Below, piece after piece: positions 1-11,707 of a stretch of DNA of 64,000 nucleotides. The DNA is from Mikania micrantha. Its lineage: Eukaryota > Streptophyta > Magnoliopsida > Asterales > Asteraceae. Numbering within the stretch: position 1 is the first letter of the stretch; every line of letters begins with the position of its first letter. The DNA is taken from positions 23,071,764 through 23,135,763 of the forward strand of contig CM018687.1 in the NCBI GenBank assembly GCA_009363875.1. The letters run 5' to 3'. A program made the position numbers and the translations under genes. The notes under the pieces are model-generated. The model made no database searches and had not been told where the DNA came from. It worked only from the letters and a program-made list of their open reading frames with translations.

Positions 1-594
1 TTTTTCAAAATTTTACATTTTGAGTATCAAGTTTTTGACCATTATGAAGATGTGTCTAGTTGATTCAGGATTCAGATATGACAGACATCCGAATCTACAA
101 ATGATCATCTAAACTAAAATTGAAAATAGAAAATCTTTTTGTATTTTTCTGAAACAACAAATACGACTATACAAATAGTAACTAAAGACAAATAATCACA
201 TGTTTTTGTGAGAAGTCTATTAATAAACTAACACATATCTCTAATCACATCACTTTGTCTTCAATGAATGCTTTACTTCAAACACAATTTTATTATGATA
301 CGATTACTGATATGTTTGTCCAAAATTAAGCCAAACAATACACGACTACTAAACAAACTTTATGACCACTCATATTTTCTGATTGAGTTCCTCATTTCAT
401 TTCACCATTAAAGATCAAAATCAGTTCAAAACTCATTTCTGCATATCTTAAAACCAGTCATCATGAATTCAATAAGATTCAAACATTATTTTCTTTTTGT
501 ATTTTTCTTGTTCTATCCAAATGGATGGCTTCAGCTAGGTCCGTCCCAGCAATATGGCACATGTACGGAATCGAACTTTATTTGTTTAAGTATT

Positions 595-727
595 TCTCAA
601 GCTTAATACCAGCTTGCATTAGGTTTTCTTCAAGCTTAATACCAGCTTGTTTTTGTTTTTCATCAAGCTTAATACCAGCTTGTTTTTGATTTTCTTCAAT
701 CTTAATACCAGCCTGCCTTTATTTTTC
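595..727. repeat. Four tandem copies of a ~33 bp unit
   Basis: Each unit carries AAGCTTAATACCAGCTTG or a close variant followed by a T-rich stretch. AAGCT..AGCTT gives every unit a small internal inverted repeat. The fourth unit is diverged. Confidence 0.85.
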
Positions 728-995
728 TTTGAATGAAACCTCATTTGATTCCATGATGACCGGTGTATGCTTGATTTGAGTCAAAAACCGTTTCTCACTC
801 AAGTGGTTTTATAAAATGAGTCCCACAGATCAAACTTTCTAAGTTATCACAAGTTGTTTATTCATTCTGTATAGTCAGCCTATCAGTACATCCCATCACA
901 ATTCTCTTGTGATTTTAGTTCATACATTCACTTCTGTTTCTATGACATAATAGATTAATGTATTACTTTATAAAACAAGACCATCTCAATTTTTA

Positions 996-1074
996 ATTTT
1001 TCTATTGTTTTTGGTTTTTCAAATTTTCTATTGTTTTTGGTTTTTCAAATTTTCTATTGTTTTTGGTTTTTCAA
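996..1074. repeat. Three tandem copies of a 26 bp unit
   Basis: The core TCTATTGTTTTTGGTTTTTC is repeated three times with almost no divergence, implying recent slippage or duplication in the spacer of Sirevirus A. Confidence 0.9.
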
Positions 1075-1084
1075 TTTACCACTA

Positions 1085-1098
1085 TCTCCCCCTAAAAA
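1085..1098 (-). other. Internal polypurine-tract-like motif downstream of pol
   Basis: On the minus strand it reads TTTTTAGGGGGAGA, 82 bp after the pol stop. The same motif follows RNase H in Sirevirus B (20541-20552) and in the inverted B' piece (28119-28131). It resembles the terminal PPT next to the 3' LTRs (AGGGGGAGTT), but no LTR follows here. Extra PPT copies are a known Sirevirus trait. Confidence 0.6.
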
Positions 1099-1179
1099 CC
1101 TAAAACAGAAAATCTTTTTGAGTTTTTGATTTAAGGAAAGAAACTAAACAAAACAAAAACTACCTAATAAAGATGATGA

Positions 1180-2677
1180 TCATTTGTTAGATTCAGATGA
1201 AATTAGGACTTCATGCTTTTGAAAAACACCATTAGCCGATAACAGATATAAAAATCTGGGTTTATCAAAGGCTTTTGTGAAAAGATCGGCTTTCTGGTGT
1301 TCGGTGTGAATTTTAACTACATCGATTAATTTCTTTTCAAAACAATCACGTATGAAGTGATATTTAATATCGATGTGTTTTGTTTTGGAGTGCTGAACAG
1401 GATTCTTAGTGGCGGCTATGGCAGCAGTATTATCAACATATATAGGAGTGTTAGAAAAATGTAACCCATAGTCCCTGAGTTGCTGTTGAATCCAGATGAT
1501 TTGAGAACAGCAACTAGCAGCAGCAATGTATTCAGCTTCACAGGTTGAAGTAGACACCGACGTCTGCTTCTTGCACTGCCAGGTAACTAAACGGGTGCCA
1601 AAGAACTGACATCCTACAGATGTTGACTTGAAGTCTCTTTTGCAGCCACCATAATCAGAGTCACTGTATGCAATGAGCTCAAAGTTATCATCATTAGGGT
1701 ACCATAAGCCAAGATCCGGTGTACCCTTCAGATAACGCATAATCCTCTTGACAGCAATGAGATGGGAGACTCTTGGTTTTGATTGATATCGTGCACACAA
1801 GCATGTGGCGAACATGATGTCTGGCCGAGAAGCAGTAAGATACATAAGAGATCCAATCATTCCTCGATACAAAGTAGCATCAATTAACTCCCCCTTTCCA
1901 TCTGGTGTAATCCCGTGATTGACAGCCAGTGGGGTACCAGCAGGCTTTGCATCAGACATACTGAACCGGCTCAGTATATCCCCAACATATTTGGTTTGAT
2001 GAATAAAGATTCCTGCCTCAGACTCATCTACTTGTAATCCCAGAAAGAATTTCATTTCTCCCATTGAGCTCATCTCGAACTTCTCTTTCATGACCTCTTC
2101 AAAATCTTTGCACAGATCATCATTTGTTGAACCAAAAATGATGTCGTCCACATATACTCGCACCAAGAGTAAGTCACCATCCTTTTCTCGAATGAACAGC
2201 GTACAGTCAATGACACCTCTCCTGAAACCGTTGTTCAGGAGGTGAGTAGACAGTGTCTCATACCACGCTCGCGGAGCTTGATGCAATCCATATAAGGCCT
2301 TGTCTAGCTTGTAGACTTGGTCACGATGCAATGGATCCTCAAACCCGGGAGGTTAACTGACATATACTGTTTCACTGATCACACCATGAAGGAACGCACT
2401 CTTGACATCCATTTGATACACCTTAAATTTCTTAAAGGATGCATAAGCCAAGAAGATACGAATTGCTTCGAGCCTTGCAACCGGAGCAAACACCTCATTG
2501 TAGTCCAAACCCTCTATCTGTCTGAATCCTTGAACCACCAGACGTGCCTTGTTTCGCACTATGATCCCGTGATCATCTTTCTTGCAACGAAGAACCCATC
2601 TAGTACCAATTACTTTTGCACCTTTGGGTTTGTCTACTAATTTCCACACACCTAACTTTTTGAATTGCAAGAGTTCT
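1180..2677 (-). pseudogene. pol: Sirevirus A pol, C-terminal part: reverse transcriptase and RNase H
   Basis: Copies element RNA into DNA (RT) and removes the RNA strand (RNase H) in the virus-like particle. On the minus strand the RT N-terminus has GTRWV and FAPVARLEAI (about 2600-2450). The catalytic YVDD is near 2145, and RNase H motifs SDSDYGG and CEAEY are near 1660-1530. It is the continuation of 6297-8137. Once the solo LTR and one GTTCT copy are discounted, the reading phase is preserved. One TAA interrupts the frame at about 2350, where related elements have Gln before PPGFED. It ends at a stop about 80 bp before the PPT-like motif. The presence of YVDD argues against long decay, but the element cannot make intact Pol. 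Confidence 0.9.
2673..2677. repeat. Target-site duplication GTTCT (left copy)
   Basis: GTTCT immediately precedes the solo LTR and recurs at 6292-6296 immediately after it. Five bp is the usual duplication length for LTR-element integrases. Confidence 0.9.
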
Positions 2678-2679
2678 TG

Positions 2680-2722
2680 TCACACCCCTGCGCCGCGTGC
2701 GGAATCCACGGCGCGGTGACGT
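2680..2722. other. GC-rich imperfect hairpin at the LTR terminus
   Basis: CACCCCTGCGCCGCGTG and CACGGCGCGGTG pair with small bulges around a CGGAATC-containing loop. The same sequence opens LTR2 (53991) and LTR3 (63915). On the element strand it is the end of U5, next to the primer-binding site. Confidence 0.6.
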
Positions 2723-3529
2723 ATGAACAGTTGAATCATGCACAAGTATTGAATAAGAACAACCACAACGAATTACTATGTTTCATAATGTTAAGACAAT
2801 TGTTTAGTTACAGACAGCTATCTACCAAAAGAAAGACAACTACGGACCCAAAATATAGTTACAAAATAAGACTTCAAACAAGACAATTAAACAATCAGGA
2901 TTTAGTGTGTTTCTAATCCATCCTAGCATGTTTCTTCATCTTGTTCTATCTTAGAATGGTCTCCTTAGTTGTCCCTGGGAATGTCTTAAACCTGATTACC
3001 TGAAACACGTGAAAAGTAACTGTCAACTACAGACGTAGTTGGTGAGAACAATAGGTTTAAATCATTTGTAAACATGAGTATATGATATAAGACATAGGTA
3101 AGTTAAAGCATCATAAGATTCACACGGATGAGCTGCAACCCAAACTAACATCAAGTAAGAAAATGAGTGTAAACAGTCCAATCACTGTTTGCACATGAGT
3201 CAACATATAATATCAAGTCCCAAACCACGTTTGGAGTTAGATAATATGTCAACAGTTTTGAATAAACCATATGTAACCGAAATATGCAGTTAGTTTATAA
3301 AACAGATTTAAAAACTAACTGCAGCAATCGGCCTGCCCCAATGTATGTGTCCGCTTTCCCTTGTTGTGATCACCCAGTACTAACGCTAATGAATATGATA
3401 CTTGATGGGTTTATAAGTTTGTTTACAACAAATGACACCATGTTTTCTGAATCTTACTTTAACCGGATGTGTTAATGTCTTATTGAAAACCTGGATTTAA
3501 CTCCACGAGTTGAATCCTTTGTTTATGTA

Positions 3530-3745
3530 ACATGAAATGAATCTCTTGATTTGAATACCATGATGTGAACAACTTGACTTGAATACCATGTTTTGAACCA
3601 ATGAGTTTGAATACCATGTTTTGAACCACTTGATTTGGATACCATGTTTTGAACCACTTGATTTGGATACCATGTTTGAACCAATGACTTTGAATACCAT
3701 GTTTTGAACCACTTGAATTTGAATACCATGATGTGATGACCTTGT
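3530..3745. repeat. ~30 bp tandem repeat in the solo LTR
   Basis: About seven or eight units built on GAATACCATG(TTTTGAACCA) followed by CTTGATTT. The matching place in LTR2 (54820-54925) and LTR1 (33175-33280) has only about four units of a variant with GAAATGAA. Short ORFs read through this repeat in all three minus-strand frames and are artefacts. Confidence 0.85.
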
Positions 3746-4729
3746 ATAATAACAAGGTTTATAACAAAAGGGTTTGTAAAATCCTTTATCAAAAAGTGTT
3801 TATCCTTCATAAAATACATTTGAGTAAATTAATTTCAAAACAGTTCAAAAGTCCCTTGTAAAACCTTTTTAATGAAAAGAGTTTAGTAATTGACAAGCAA
3901 ATTAAAACAGTTGGCAATTTCTTTAAACAATTGATGAATCCCTTGGATTCATAAGATGAACCTGAAATGTTTATGAATTACACATAACCTGTGCAATGAA
4001 ACAAGATTGAAATAGCGGTTTTGTTCACGTGTTCCACCCCAAAACAGTTATAAAAACAGTAAAAGAGGGGCTAAAGTTCTCACCTGTCTGCAGTAGACTC
4101 TGAACTAAAACAGATAGCAAGTAGCAAACAGGACTTCTAATTGTTTCCTATAACATTGTAATCATACATAAGATATAGGATTTATAATTGTATAACTTTG
4201 ATTCATTGATTGACTTGTGTTCTCATGATTTGATTGTTGTGAAAACTTGTATGTTATGCTTTGAGTCCTTTGATTGATCATGGGTCCAAGAAACTTATGA
4301 TATGTTCTTTGATACAAAATTCTTATGCATAAAATGATATTTGTTCTAGGATTTGATAACCGGTGATTACCATCTGTTGTGAAAAGATGTTCCAATTGTT
4401 TTAAGTTCATGAAATTGTGATTTGATCCTCATGATTATTGTTAAGTTATCAACTTAACCATTTATAATCAATTCACAATTTGTCATATTCGAGGGCCTCA
4501 CATTGGGCCTTAAGTCCATAAAACCATGATGGTCATAAAACCAAGCCCATGACCACTTAGGGTAACCATGGGCCAATTGTATGTGAGGTTGGACCAATTA
4601 AACCATAACGGGCCAATTTAACTCTATTGGGCTTTGTTTATACATATGGGCCATGTTGTTAGTGGAATTAGGGCTTATTGCAACCTAATTGGGCCGAAAA
4701 GATGGTGAGCAGCCACCTTAGGCAGCGAA

Positions 4730-5300
4730 CCCTCCTTGGTTCTAGCCTAAGGTTCGGCTATCTTGAGTTTAAATGCTGAGGGTTCGTTGGTCATGGGCCT
4801 CAAAGAGGGCTCGGCTTTTATGGATGTAGCCTCACAGGTTCGACTAACACTATGGCAGGCAAGGCGCGTGGACATCATCGGATTGAAGGGTTCGGTCTAG
4901 AGGGTTCGTGAGAAGACCTGCATGCAGGGTTCGTTCAAAACTTGATGGGTTCGTGAATGGCTCCTTAGGGTTCGCTGTGCATGCCACGAACCATGCAGAG
5001 TTCGTCTTCCCTGGTTCGGCTTAGAAACCTTGCTAGGTTCGGCGGTCTGGTTCGTGGCGAGCATGGCTGGTTCTTGCAGGTTCGTGAGATCCATTAGGGT
5101 TCGTGGGATCAATGATGACTGAACGCAGGTTCGTGAGTACCCCTGAGGGTTCGGCTGAAAAGCTACGAACCATGATGGTTCGTGGAACACCTCTAGGGTT
5201 CGTCAATGGCGGCTGGAGCTTTGGCCGACGAACCTGTTACAAGCATCATCCTCCTCATCGAACCTCCTGCTCCAGACCACGATCCAAGTTAACCTAGCAC
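4730..5300. repeat. GGTTCG box array in the solo LTR
   Basis: About 35 occurrences of GGTTCG or its complement CGAACC, separated by 10-30 bp of unrelated sequence. Equivalent arrays are at 34300-34890 and 55940-56540. The hexamer also dominates the LTR and aORF leader of Sirevirus B. Confidence 0.85.
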
Positions 5301-5634
5301 TAGGGAGTGTTGTTGGAGGTGCGAAACTACGATTTGTGATGTAAGGATCGGTTTAATGTCGGGTTTCATGAACACACACACAAAACCCTATTTTCCCGAA
5401 ACTTCCTTGGATCATACCTCGAGATTGGCTGGATGAAACTGCAATATTCTTGTACTTTCGTGTAGAGTTCGTCGAGGGCTTCGCGTGGACACCAAAAACA
5501 CCGAAATCCGTTGAGAAATAAGCGAGTTACGCGCGTTTAAAGCTTGGTTTTTAGAGAGAGAGAGGGTTTGCGAAATTTCTAGAGAGAGAGAGGGTTTGGC
5601 TGATAATAAATGAAGGAAATGGCCTTCTTTAGGG

Positions 5635-5643
5635 CTTTTATAG
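5635..5643 (-). promoter_or_regulatory. Candidate LTR TATA box
   Basis: Minus-strand CTATAAAAG, conserved in LTR1 (47012-47020) and LTR2 (56935-56943). It lies about 650 bp from the 5' end of the LTR on the element strand, so U3 would be short and most of the LTR would be transcribed leader. Confidence 0.55.
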
Positions 5644-6030
5644 TCCGGGTAGTGTTCGGGTCCGTTTCGGTCGCTCGGTTCGCGTTTCCGGAACGTAACG
5701 CGTATTTTACGCGGTTTTAATTAAAATTAAGTGTTAAACTCATTAAAATGATGAGTTTCAAAATTGTAAAAATATAAAATAATTAATTTAATTATTTTTA
5801 CTCTTCGTGTGTTGTCGGATCGTTAAACATTCACAATTTACGTGTATACCCGCAATCGCGTACGTTTTCCGATCGTATTAAAATATTTAAAGTCGTTTAA
5901 TCGTAATTATAAGTTCAACATTCGTATTATTATGGATCGTCACCCATAACTATACTCAGTCTCGCTTACAGATTACGATCTTGGTTGAATTAATTAAATG
6001 TCATAATATTCGTCTCGACACTACGCACTA

Positions 6031-6105
6031 ACACTAACCTGTTACACCGAACGCAGTATATGTATAGGGCTCACTCTCGCTGCCCACCACTGTTTCGATA
6101 TAACA
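6031..6105. other. Tekay stem-loop, solo LTR copy
   Basis: ACACCGAACG, then a TATA-rich stretch and GGGC, then GCCCACCACTG and TTTCGATAT. GGGC pairs with GCCC and CGAA with TTCG. It is the same element as in LTR2 and the Tekay leaders. Confidence 0.6.
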
Positions 6106-6291
6106 AGTTACTGTTCTTGCCTAGTGAAATCGACTGTAATTAAATAATACATACTTGTTTTCTGACTACTAAGATCCTGTAACACACAAGCACACATTAT
6201 GAACATACTGAAACACATTGATTGAACTGAAACTGAACAGGCACTGTTCTAACACTGTTTACACTACATGACTATATGCACAAATGTTACA

Positions 6292-6296
6292 GTTCT
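6292..6296. repeat. Target-site duplication GTTCT (right copy)
   Basis: Matches 2673-2677 on the other side of the solo LTR. Confidence 0.9.
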
Positions 6297-8137
6297 TCTT
6301 GCATGGCATCCACCCAAGATTCTTCTTTTAAAGCTTCAGTGACAGTACGTGGCTCAACTTGAGAGATAAAGCAGGAATGAGCACAAAAGCTTACATCAGC
6401 AAAATCAAGAATGTCAGCCAGACCCCCTGAAGAAAGTTGATTTCTTGTCTTAACCCCATCTGATGGACTTCCAAGAATGTTTTCTTGAGGATGAATTCGA
6501 TTAATTCGACCAACAGGATGAGCAGGAACTTCAACCTATGGATCAAGATTGTTCAAATTCAAATCCTCAAGTTCCGGTAAAAGATCATCAGCATTTGGTT
6601 CAGGGGCATCTGGATGAAGAGGGTTATCGTCTGTGGCTGAGCTGTCATCATTTATCTGTGTTGATGGAATAAATTCAGATGAAGGTTGCAAAAGATCATC
6701 AGGTGCATTCTGTGCATCATACAACATCTGAACTGCAACATCTTCATCTGAATACATGGGAGTCATATTGAAGGAATCAAACAGATCAGAATAGTTGAAC
6801 ATCCATTCAGGACCCTTCCCAGGTGGGGGCATTGAATACTTTTGAACATTTACATGGTACCACTCCTCCACATTATGAGTTGATCTATTGTAAACTCTTT
6901 TATTTGGAGTGTTGTACCCAAGAAAGTACCCTTCTTCCACCTTTTCATTGAACTTGCCCTGCTCATGTTTCTTAAGCATCGTGCACGGTGCACCAAATGG
7001 TTCAAGATACTTAAGATTTGGCTTTCTGTTGTGGAGCAGTTCAAAACAAGTTTTCCCATGTCTTTTAACAATCAGTACCCGGTTCAATGTATAGCATGCA
7101 TTAGCTACAGCTTCATTCCAAAACTGAACCGGCAGGGATGAATCAGCAAGCATGGTTCGAGCAGCCTCAATCAATGTCCTATTCTTTCTTTCAGCCACAC
7201 CATTCATCTGAGGAACATATGGAGCACTAAATTGTTGCACAATGCCCCGTGCATTACAAAATGTCTCCATGTTATGATTCTTAAATTCTGTTCCATTATC
7301 GGTGCGAAACTGACGAATCTTGAGCTTGTAGAGTGATTCAAGTTTGGTAACCAATACTTGAATACACTCAAACGTTTCAGATTTCTCCTTCAAAAAGAAA
7401 ACCCAAGAGTATCTGGAATATTCATCTGTTATAACAAGACAGTATTGATCTCCAGCTATACTCTTCCGGTTCACTGGACCAAACAGATCCATATGGAGAA
7501 GCTCCAGAGGAATATTGATAGAGTGAAATTTCTTCAGTTTGTGAGGCTGCTTTGTTTGCTTCCCTTTCTTGCAAGATACACAGATATCAGACAGCTTGAA
7601 ATTCTTCAGACTAACCCCTTCAACCAAATCGTTGTGAACCAGGTGATTCATCTTGCGTAGACTCAAATGACCCATCCTCTTATGCCAAAGAATTGAATCT
7701 TTTTCTGTTGCCTTTGACATAAAACATGAAGCTGTGGAGGATGTAGTTGAAGCTGTGGCCATATTGAGAACATACAAGTCTTGTTTTCTGGGAGCTGACA
7801 TCAAAATCCAGTCTTTAGGAATCTTAACACCTTGTTTAAGAATGTAGCATTTGGAATCATCAAATAGCACTTTGTACTCTTTGTCACATATTTGTGAAAC
7901 CGAGAGAAGATTGTTTTCCAGCTGCTTGACATATCTGACTTTATCAAAAGAAACTTGTCCATTTGTCAGAATTCCCTCTCCCGTAATAAAACCGCCTTTG
8001 TCACCGGCAAAAGCAACATATCCACCCCGAACTACATTCACATTGGTGAGCAGAGAAATATCACCAGTCATGTGTCTGGAAGCCCCACTATCAACGATCC
8101 AATTGCTGTTAACTCCAGCTTTTGGGGCTACCTGCAC
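6297..8137 (-). pseudogene. pol: Sirevirus A pol, N-terminal part: protease, integrase and start of RT
   Basis: Protease cleaves Gag-Pol, and integrase inserts the cDNA into chromosomes. From the minus-strand start at 8137: protease active site DSGAS (residue 16 onward); the pre-integrase zinc-binding region with WHKRMGHL and CVSCKKGK; integrase catalytic Asp in HMDLFGP, Asp in TDNGTEF and Glu in NGVAERKN, i.e. D,D,E. An acidic, Pro-rich linker follows. A single TAG at 6536 stops the frame, but the same frame stays open to the solo LTR at 6296 with RT-like sequence. The pro-pol frame differs from that of the upstream gag end, and an acceptor-like tract sits at the junction (8132-8155). Confidence 0.9.
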
Positions 8138-8155
8138 AATAAAGAGACAATCAGT
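8132..8155 (-). promoter_or_regulatory. Acceptor-like tract at the gag/pol junction of Sirevirus A
   Basis: On the minus strand a T-rich run, TGTCTCTTTATTGTGCAG, falls just after stop codons that end gag and just before the protease frame begins. Similar tracts sit at the same place in B (18127-18151) and C (38949-38966). It could be a 3' splice site; it could also be chance in T-rich DNA. Confidence 0.35.
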
Positions 8156-8176
8156 TCACTTTGGGAACCCAAGCCT

Positions 8177-11014
8177 TTAAGTCTTGGGTTGACCCAGAGA
8201 GTCTCGGATCCACACGTCAATCCATTTTCCATCAGGAAGAGATTTATCTGAAATGGGTGGAGCAGAATCCTCAGATGATTTAACTTTCCAAATAGCATTT
8301 TTATCAAAAGAGGTTTTCAGATAAATGGATGATGTTTTTGCTTGGTTGACTTTAAGCACATTTGGAACATTCAAAGTTTCCAGTTTTCCTTTACCCTTGT
8401 CTGAAGTTTTAATCTGAATGGGTTGTTTAGGCTTTGTTTGAACAGGCTTAGATACAGATTTTACTGGTTTTGGTAAAACAGAATTTAGTTTTCTGAAAGA
8501 AACAGCCTTTGGCCTGATCAGATGAGGGCAAAATCTCACAATGTGCCCAGACTCTCCACATTCAAAACAAACTTTGTCACCGTTTTTATGAAAATATTTT
8601 AAATCAGAAAATGATGTTTTATTTGATTTAAACACATTTGTTTTCTGACCGTGTTGATTAAAACCCAATCCCTTTGTCCCTTTGTTACCAACCAAAGCTG
8701 AATTGGTAACACAATTAGCTTCAAAATCTTGTGAAGCTTTAACAAAGCATAATTCTTTGTAAATCTTTGAGTTGCAGATTGGGTCACCTTTCATGACAAC
8801 ATGGGTTTGATTCTGAGGAGTATTATGCTTAGGTGAATAATCTGATTCATCCTCGGAATCGGAAACCCAATCTTCAACAACTCCATCCACCCGAGATCCA
8901 TCAGTCTTTGATGAATTCTGATTTGTACTCAGACCAACTGGATCTATTACTAACGGAGTAGTAACCTGAAAATCCTTAACATCTTTGTCATTTGGTGTAT
9001 TGACAAAGGCATTGAGGATTGGTGGAGGACAATTTTGATAATTAACCTTTTCCTTCCCCTGATCAGTACCCTTACTGATCATATGCTCAATGATATAAGA
9101 TGAGCTTTCATAGCTCTTGAGCTTCTGACTTAGAGTCTCATAGTAACATTCGACTATTGCTAACTTCTTCTTGATCTCATTGATGGTGTTGAGATAAGAA
9201 GTTATAGCATCTTGCTTGTTCAGAACAGCGATCTCAGTCTCATGCAATTGTCTGTTTAAAAGATCAATTTTAATTTGAAAATCTTTTTCATTAGATTTTA
9301 AAATTTTGTTTGCTTCAATGCACAAGTCTAGATTGTTCAACAAGTCACTGTTATGCTTCTGATAAGCAAGAACCTTACTCCTAAGGTCAACACAATTGAA
9401 ACAATCAGAATGGGAAGATGAACAGTCAGTGTATACCTGCTCAGACTCTGATGAAGCAGAAGAGTTTACCATCAGGGAAAATTGAGTAGATGAGTCATCA
9501 GCTTCACCATCAGAATCTTGAGTGTCTGAATCTGTCATACTATCTGATTCTGAACTTGAGACTTTATCATCATTATCCAATGAGTCTTCCCGAATGCTTT
9601 CCTCACTTTGATCTTCTGATTGTTGAATTTCAGCCACACAAGCTTTATCTTGATCTTCTTTATCAGCATTAAATCTAAAATCCCAGTTCACCCCTTCATC
9701 CTGTTGAACCAATAAAGCTTTACTTGCAGAGGATGAAGATCCAGCTTGAGAAGGAGAATCAATAGGGACTAATCTCCTTTCTGGATTGGCAGTGGAGGAT
9801 TTCTGATGATGAAATGGATTCTTGTTGCCTGCTTTCTTTGGCTGTTTGCACTGTCTGGCAAAATGACCCTTCTCACCACAGTTGTAGCATGTAACTGATG
9901 CCATATCAAATCCAAACTTAGACTCCTTGTTTAAATTGATATCCTTCCCTGTCCTCTTGACAAACTCCTTAGCTCTTCTAACCGCACTTGCCAATGCCCA
10001 CATAATATCAATTCGTTCCATGTCATCAGAATCAATCTGAGAGTAGTCATCATTGGTCAAATAGGGATTGCCGATCTGACCAGCAACTAATCCATCATAT
10101 GAGCTAACCAATGTCGACAAAAGACCCATATGCTCTTTTGCAATCTCCACGGTGACCTTGTCGAAGTTCTCTGTTTTCAGACTGGCAGTAGGCTGATGAT
10201 GCTCTTGTTGTGAACTGGTTGAAGATGATTGACTGAAATGAATCTGAGCTGTAGATGGAGCCTCAGATGTGTTAGAAACAAAAGCAGTCTTCAGAGGAGC
10301 ATGAGTAGTGGATTTGTCAACTGTAGGAGTGGAGTAGTATAATGAGGGATCTTGAACTTGAACAACTCTCTTGGCTTTCCATTTGTTTTCTATCTCATGC
10401 TCTTTTAGCTTCTAGATGAAATCATTGATATCCATGTGTGCCAACATCTGGTTTTGCTTGAGTACCATCAAGAATGACTCCCACTTAGGAGGTAGAGCAT
10501 CTGCCAAACACTGAATTTTCTCCTGAGTTGTAGTCTTGACCTCATGGTTGAATAACTCGCTCAATAGATGATAGAACCTAGCAATCAGCTCATCCAGTGA
10601 CTCATTTCCCACATACATAAAGCTATTGAACTCTTTTCTCAATGCTTTTGACTTAATGCTCTTCAAAGCATCATTCCCCTCATATCTTTGTTGTAAAGCA
10701 TCCCATAGGTATTTGGAAGATGTAAACTGTCTAAACTGATGAAAGATATCAGTAGCAATAGACTGTGACAAAATGGCATAAGCTTTCTTCTCATAGTCAT
10801 ACAACTTCCTTTGAGGCTCAGTCATCCTTGTAACAAGCATAGGAGTACCATCCTCATTCAAAGGTCTCAGATAACCTCCTTCTATCATCATCCACAAATT
10901 TGTATCCACCCCATTGATGTGAATCTCAAATCTATACTTCCAATAAGGGTAATCGTCTAAAGTCAGCAACTTGGGAGCTTTATTTGAGTTCCCTGTCTCA
11001 TTCTCTGTCAACAA
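8177..11014 (-). pseudogene. gag: Sirevirus A gag polyprotein
   Basis: Structural protein of the virus-like particle that binds element RNA. From ATG at 11014 the first 200 residues form the copia gag domain (DDYPYWKYRFEIHI near residue 20, LWDAL, LADALPPKW). A TAG at 10412 then interrupts, and the same frame stays open to 8177, about 945 codons in all. Two zinc knuckles of the CX2CX4HX4C type are visible: CYNCGEKGHFARQC (about 9893-9850) and CFECGESGHIVRFC (about 8570-8530). Between them lie an acidic, Ser-rich stretch and a heptad-like region (about 9330-9080) that may be a coiled coil. A long gag with two distant knuckles is shared with B and C. The last codons may be in a shifted frame relative to the relatives. 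Confidence 0.88.
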
Positions 11015-11692
11015 TAGAGTCTGAATGTGATGGTTTGGTTTGCCATGAGTGCAAGATCCTCCATTTAATCAGAAATGACAAAATTCAACACTTAGAAAAA
11101 TTTCAGAAAAAAAACTGCCGAATGAGATGAACGAATGAGCCTATTCGGCGAATGACTGATCGAATGAGTACTTTCGCCGAATGAGATTTGAGTATGGGGC
11201 TATTCAGCGAATGACTAGAGCGAAGGAGCTATTCGCCGAATGAGAGTTGAGCATGGGGCTATTCGGCGAATGACTAGAGCGAAGGAGCTATTCACCGAAT
11301 GAGAGTTGAGCATGGGGCTATTCGGCGAATGACTAGAGCGAAGGAGCTATTCGCCGAATGAGTCCTATTCGGCGAATGAAAGGTGATTCGGTTGAACTTA
11401 TTCGGCCGCAATTGCCATTCGGGCGATCTGGGGTTTTTAGCAACGAAAATCGTGATAACTTGCGTTTTTGACCAAATCTATGCACCAAATTTGGTACAAA
11501 AGTTCAAGACATGATAATAAACCAATTGGGAAAGGATTTTGACAAACAAACCACGAAAACCCTTGATTTTTCAATGAAATAGTGACTTGGAGAGCAAGAA
11601 ACTTAGGGTTTTTGGAAGTTACGAAAATCAGGGTTTTGGGAAACTCAGATCTGATGATTTAGAGTGGAAATCGAGTAGAATCAAGAGCCAAA
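11015..11692 (-). other. Untranslated leader of Sirevirus A
   Basis: About 680 bp between primer site and gag ATG. It contains the 59-60 bp tandem repeat with ATTCGGCGAATG boxes. No upstream ORF of note; ORFs on the plus strand here are incidental. Confidence 0.7.
11165..11370. repeat. 59-60 bp tandem repeat in the leader, built from symmetrical boxes
   Basis: Three full and two partial copies. Each holds GGGGCTATTCGGCGAATGAC and GGAGCTATTCGCCGAATGAG. ATTCGSCGAAT is an almost perfect palindrome, so every unit offers two short hairpins and several CpGs. The same box occurs in the LTRs of A and A'. Confidence 0.9.
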
Positions 11693-11704
11693 GCTCTGAT
11701 ACCA
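11693..11704 (-). other. Primer-binding site (initiator tRNA-Met)
   Basis: Minus-strand TGGTATCAGAGC, the standard plant PBS, three bases after the LTR end (...GGTCCAACA). It primes minus-strand DNA synthesis. Confidence 0.92.
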
Positions 11705-11707
11705 CTT

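Larger units (their letters stand above)
1..1179 (-). other. Non-coding 3' spacer of Sirevirus A
   Basis: AT-rich sequence after the pol stop. It holds a PPT-like tract, two small tandem repeats (listed separately) and no convincing ORF. In the related elements B and C this position lies between pol and the aORF, so the aORF of this copy probably starts to the left of base 1. Confidence 0.7.
2678..6291 (-). mobile_element. Solo LTR of a Tekay-type gypsy element (3614 bp)
   Basis: It begins TGTCACACCCC and ends AATGTTACA, giving TG...CA ends. It aligns along its length with LTR2 (53989-57577) and is flanked by GTTCT on both sides. No internal domain is present, so it is what remains after recombination between the two LTRs of a full element. 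It interrupts Sirevirus A pol. It is clearly more diverged from LTR2 than the array LTRs are from each other, so it is an older insertion of the same family. Stretches inside it look gene-free apart from the repeats and signals listed separately. Confidence 0.95.

Noticed and set aside
3480..3819. Overlapping minus-strand ORFs with repeated peptides
   Set aside because: They arise from the ~30 bp LTR repeat, read in all three frames; no supporting features.
4730..5300. GGTTCG boxes as RNA polymerase III B boxes
   Set aside because: The hexamer matches the start of the B box, but the invariant A and the following C residues are usually missing and no A box or tRNA-like fold is paired with it.
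11165..11370. CRISPR-like array of regular 60 bp repeats
   Set aside because: Plant sequence, repeats are contiguous without unique spacers, and lie in a retrotransposon leader.
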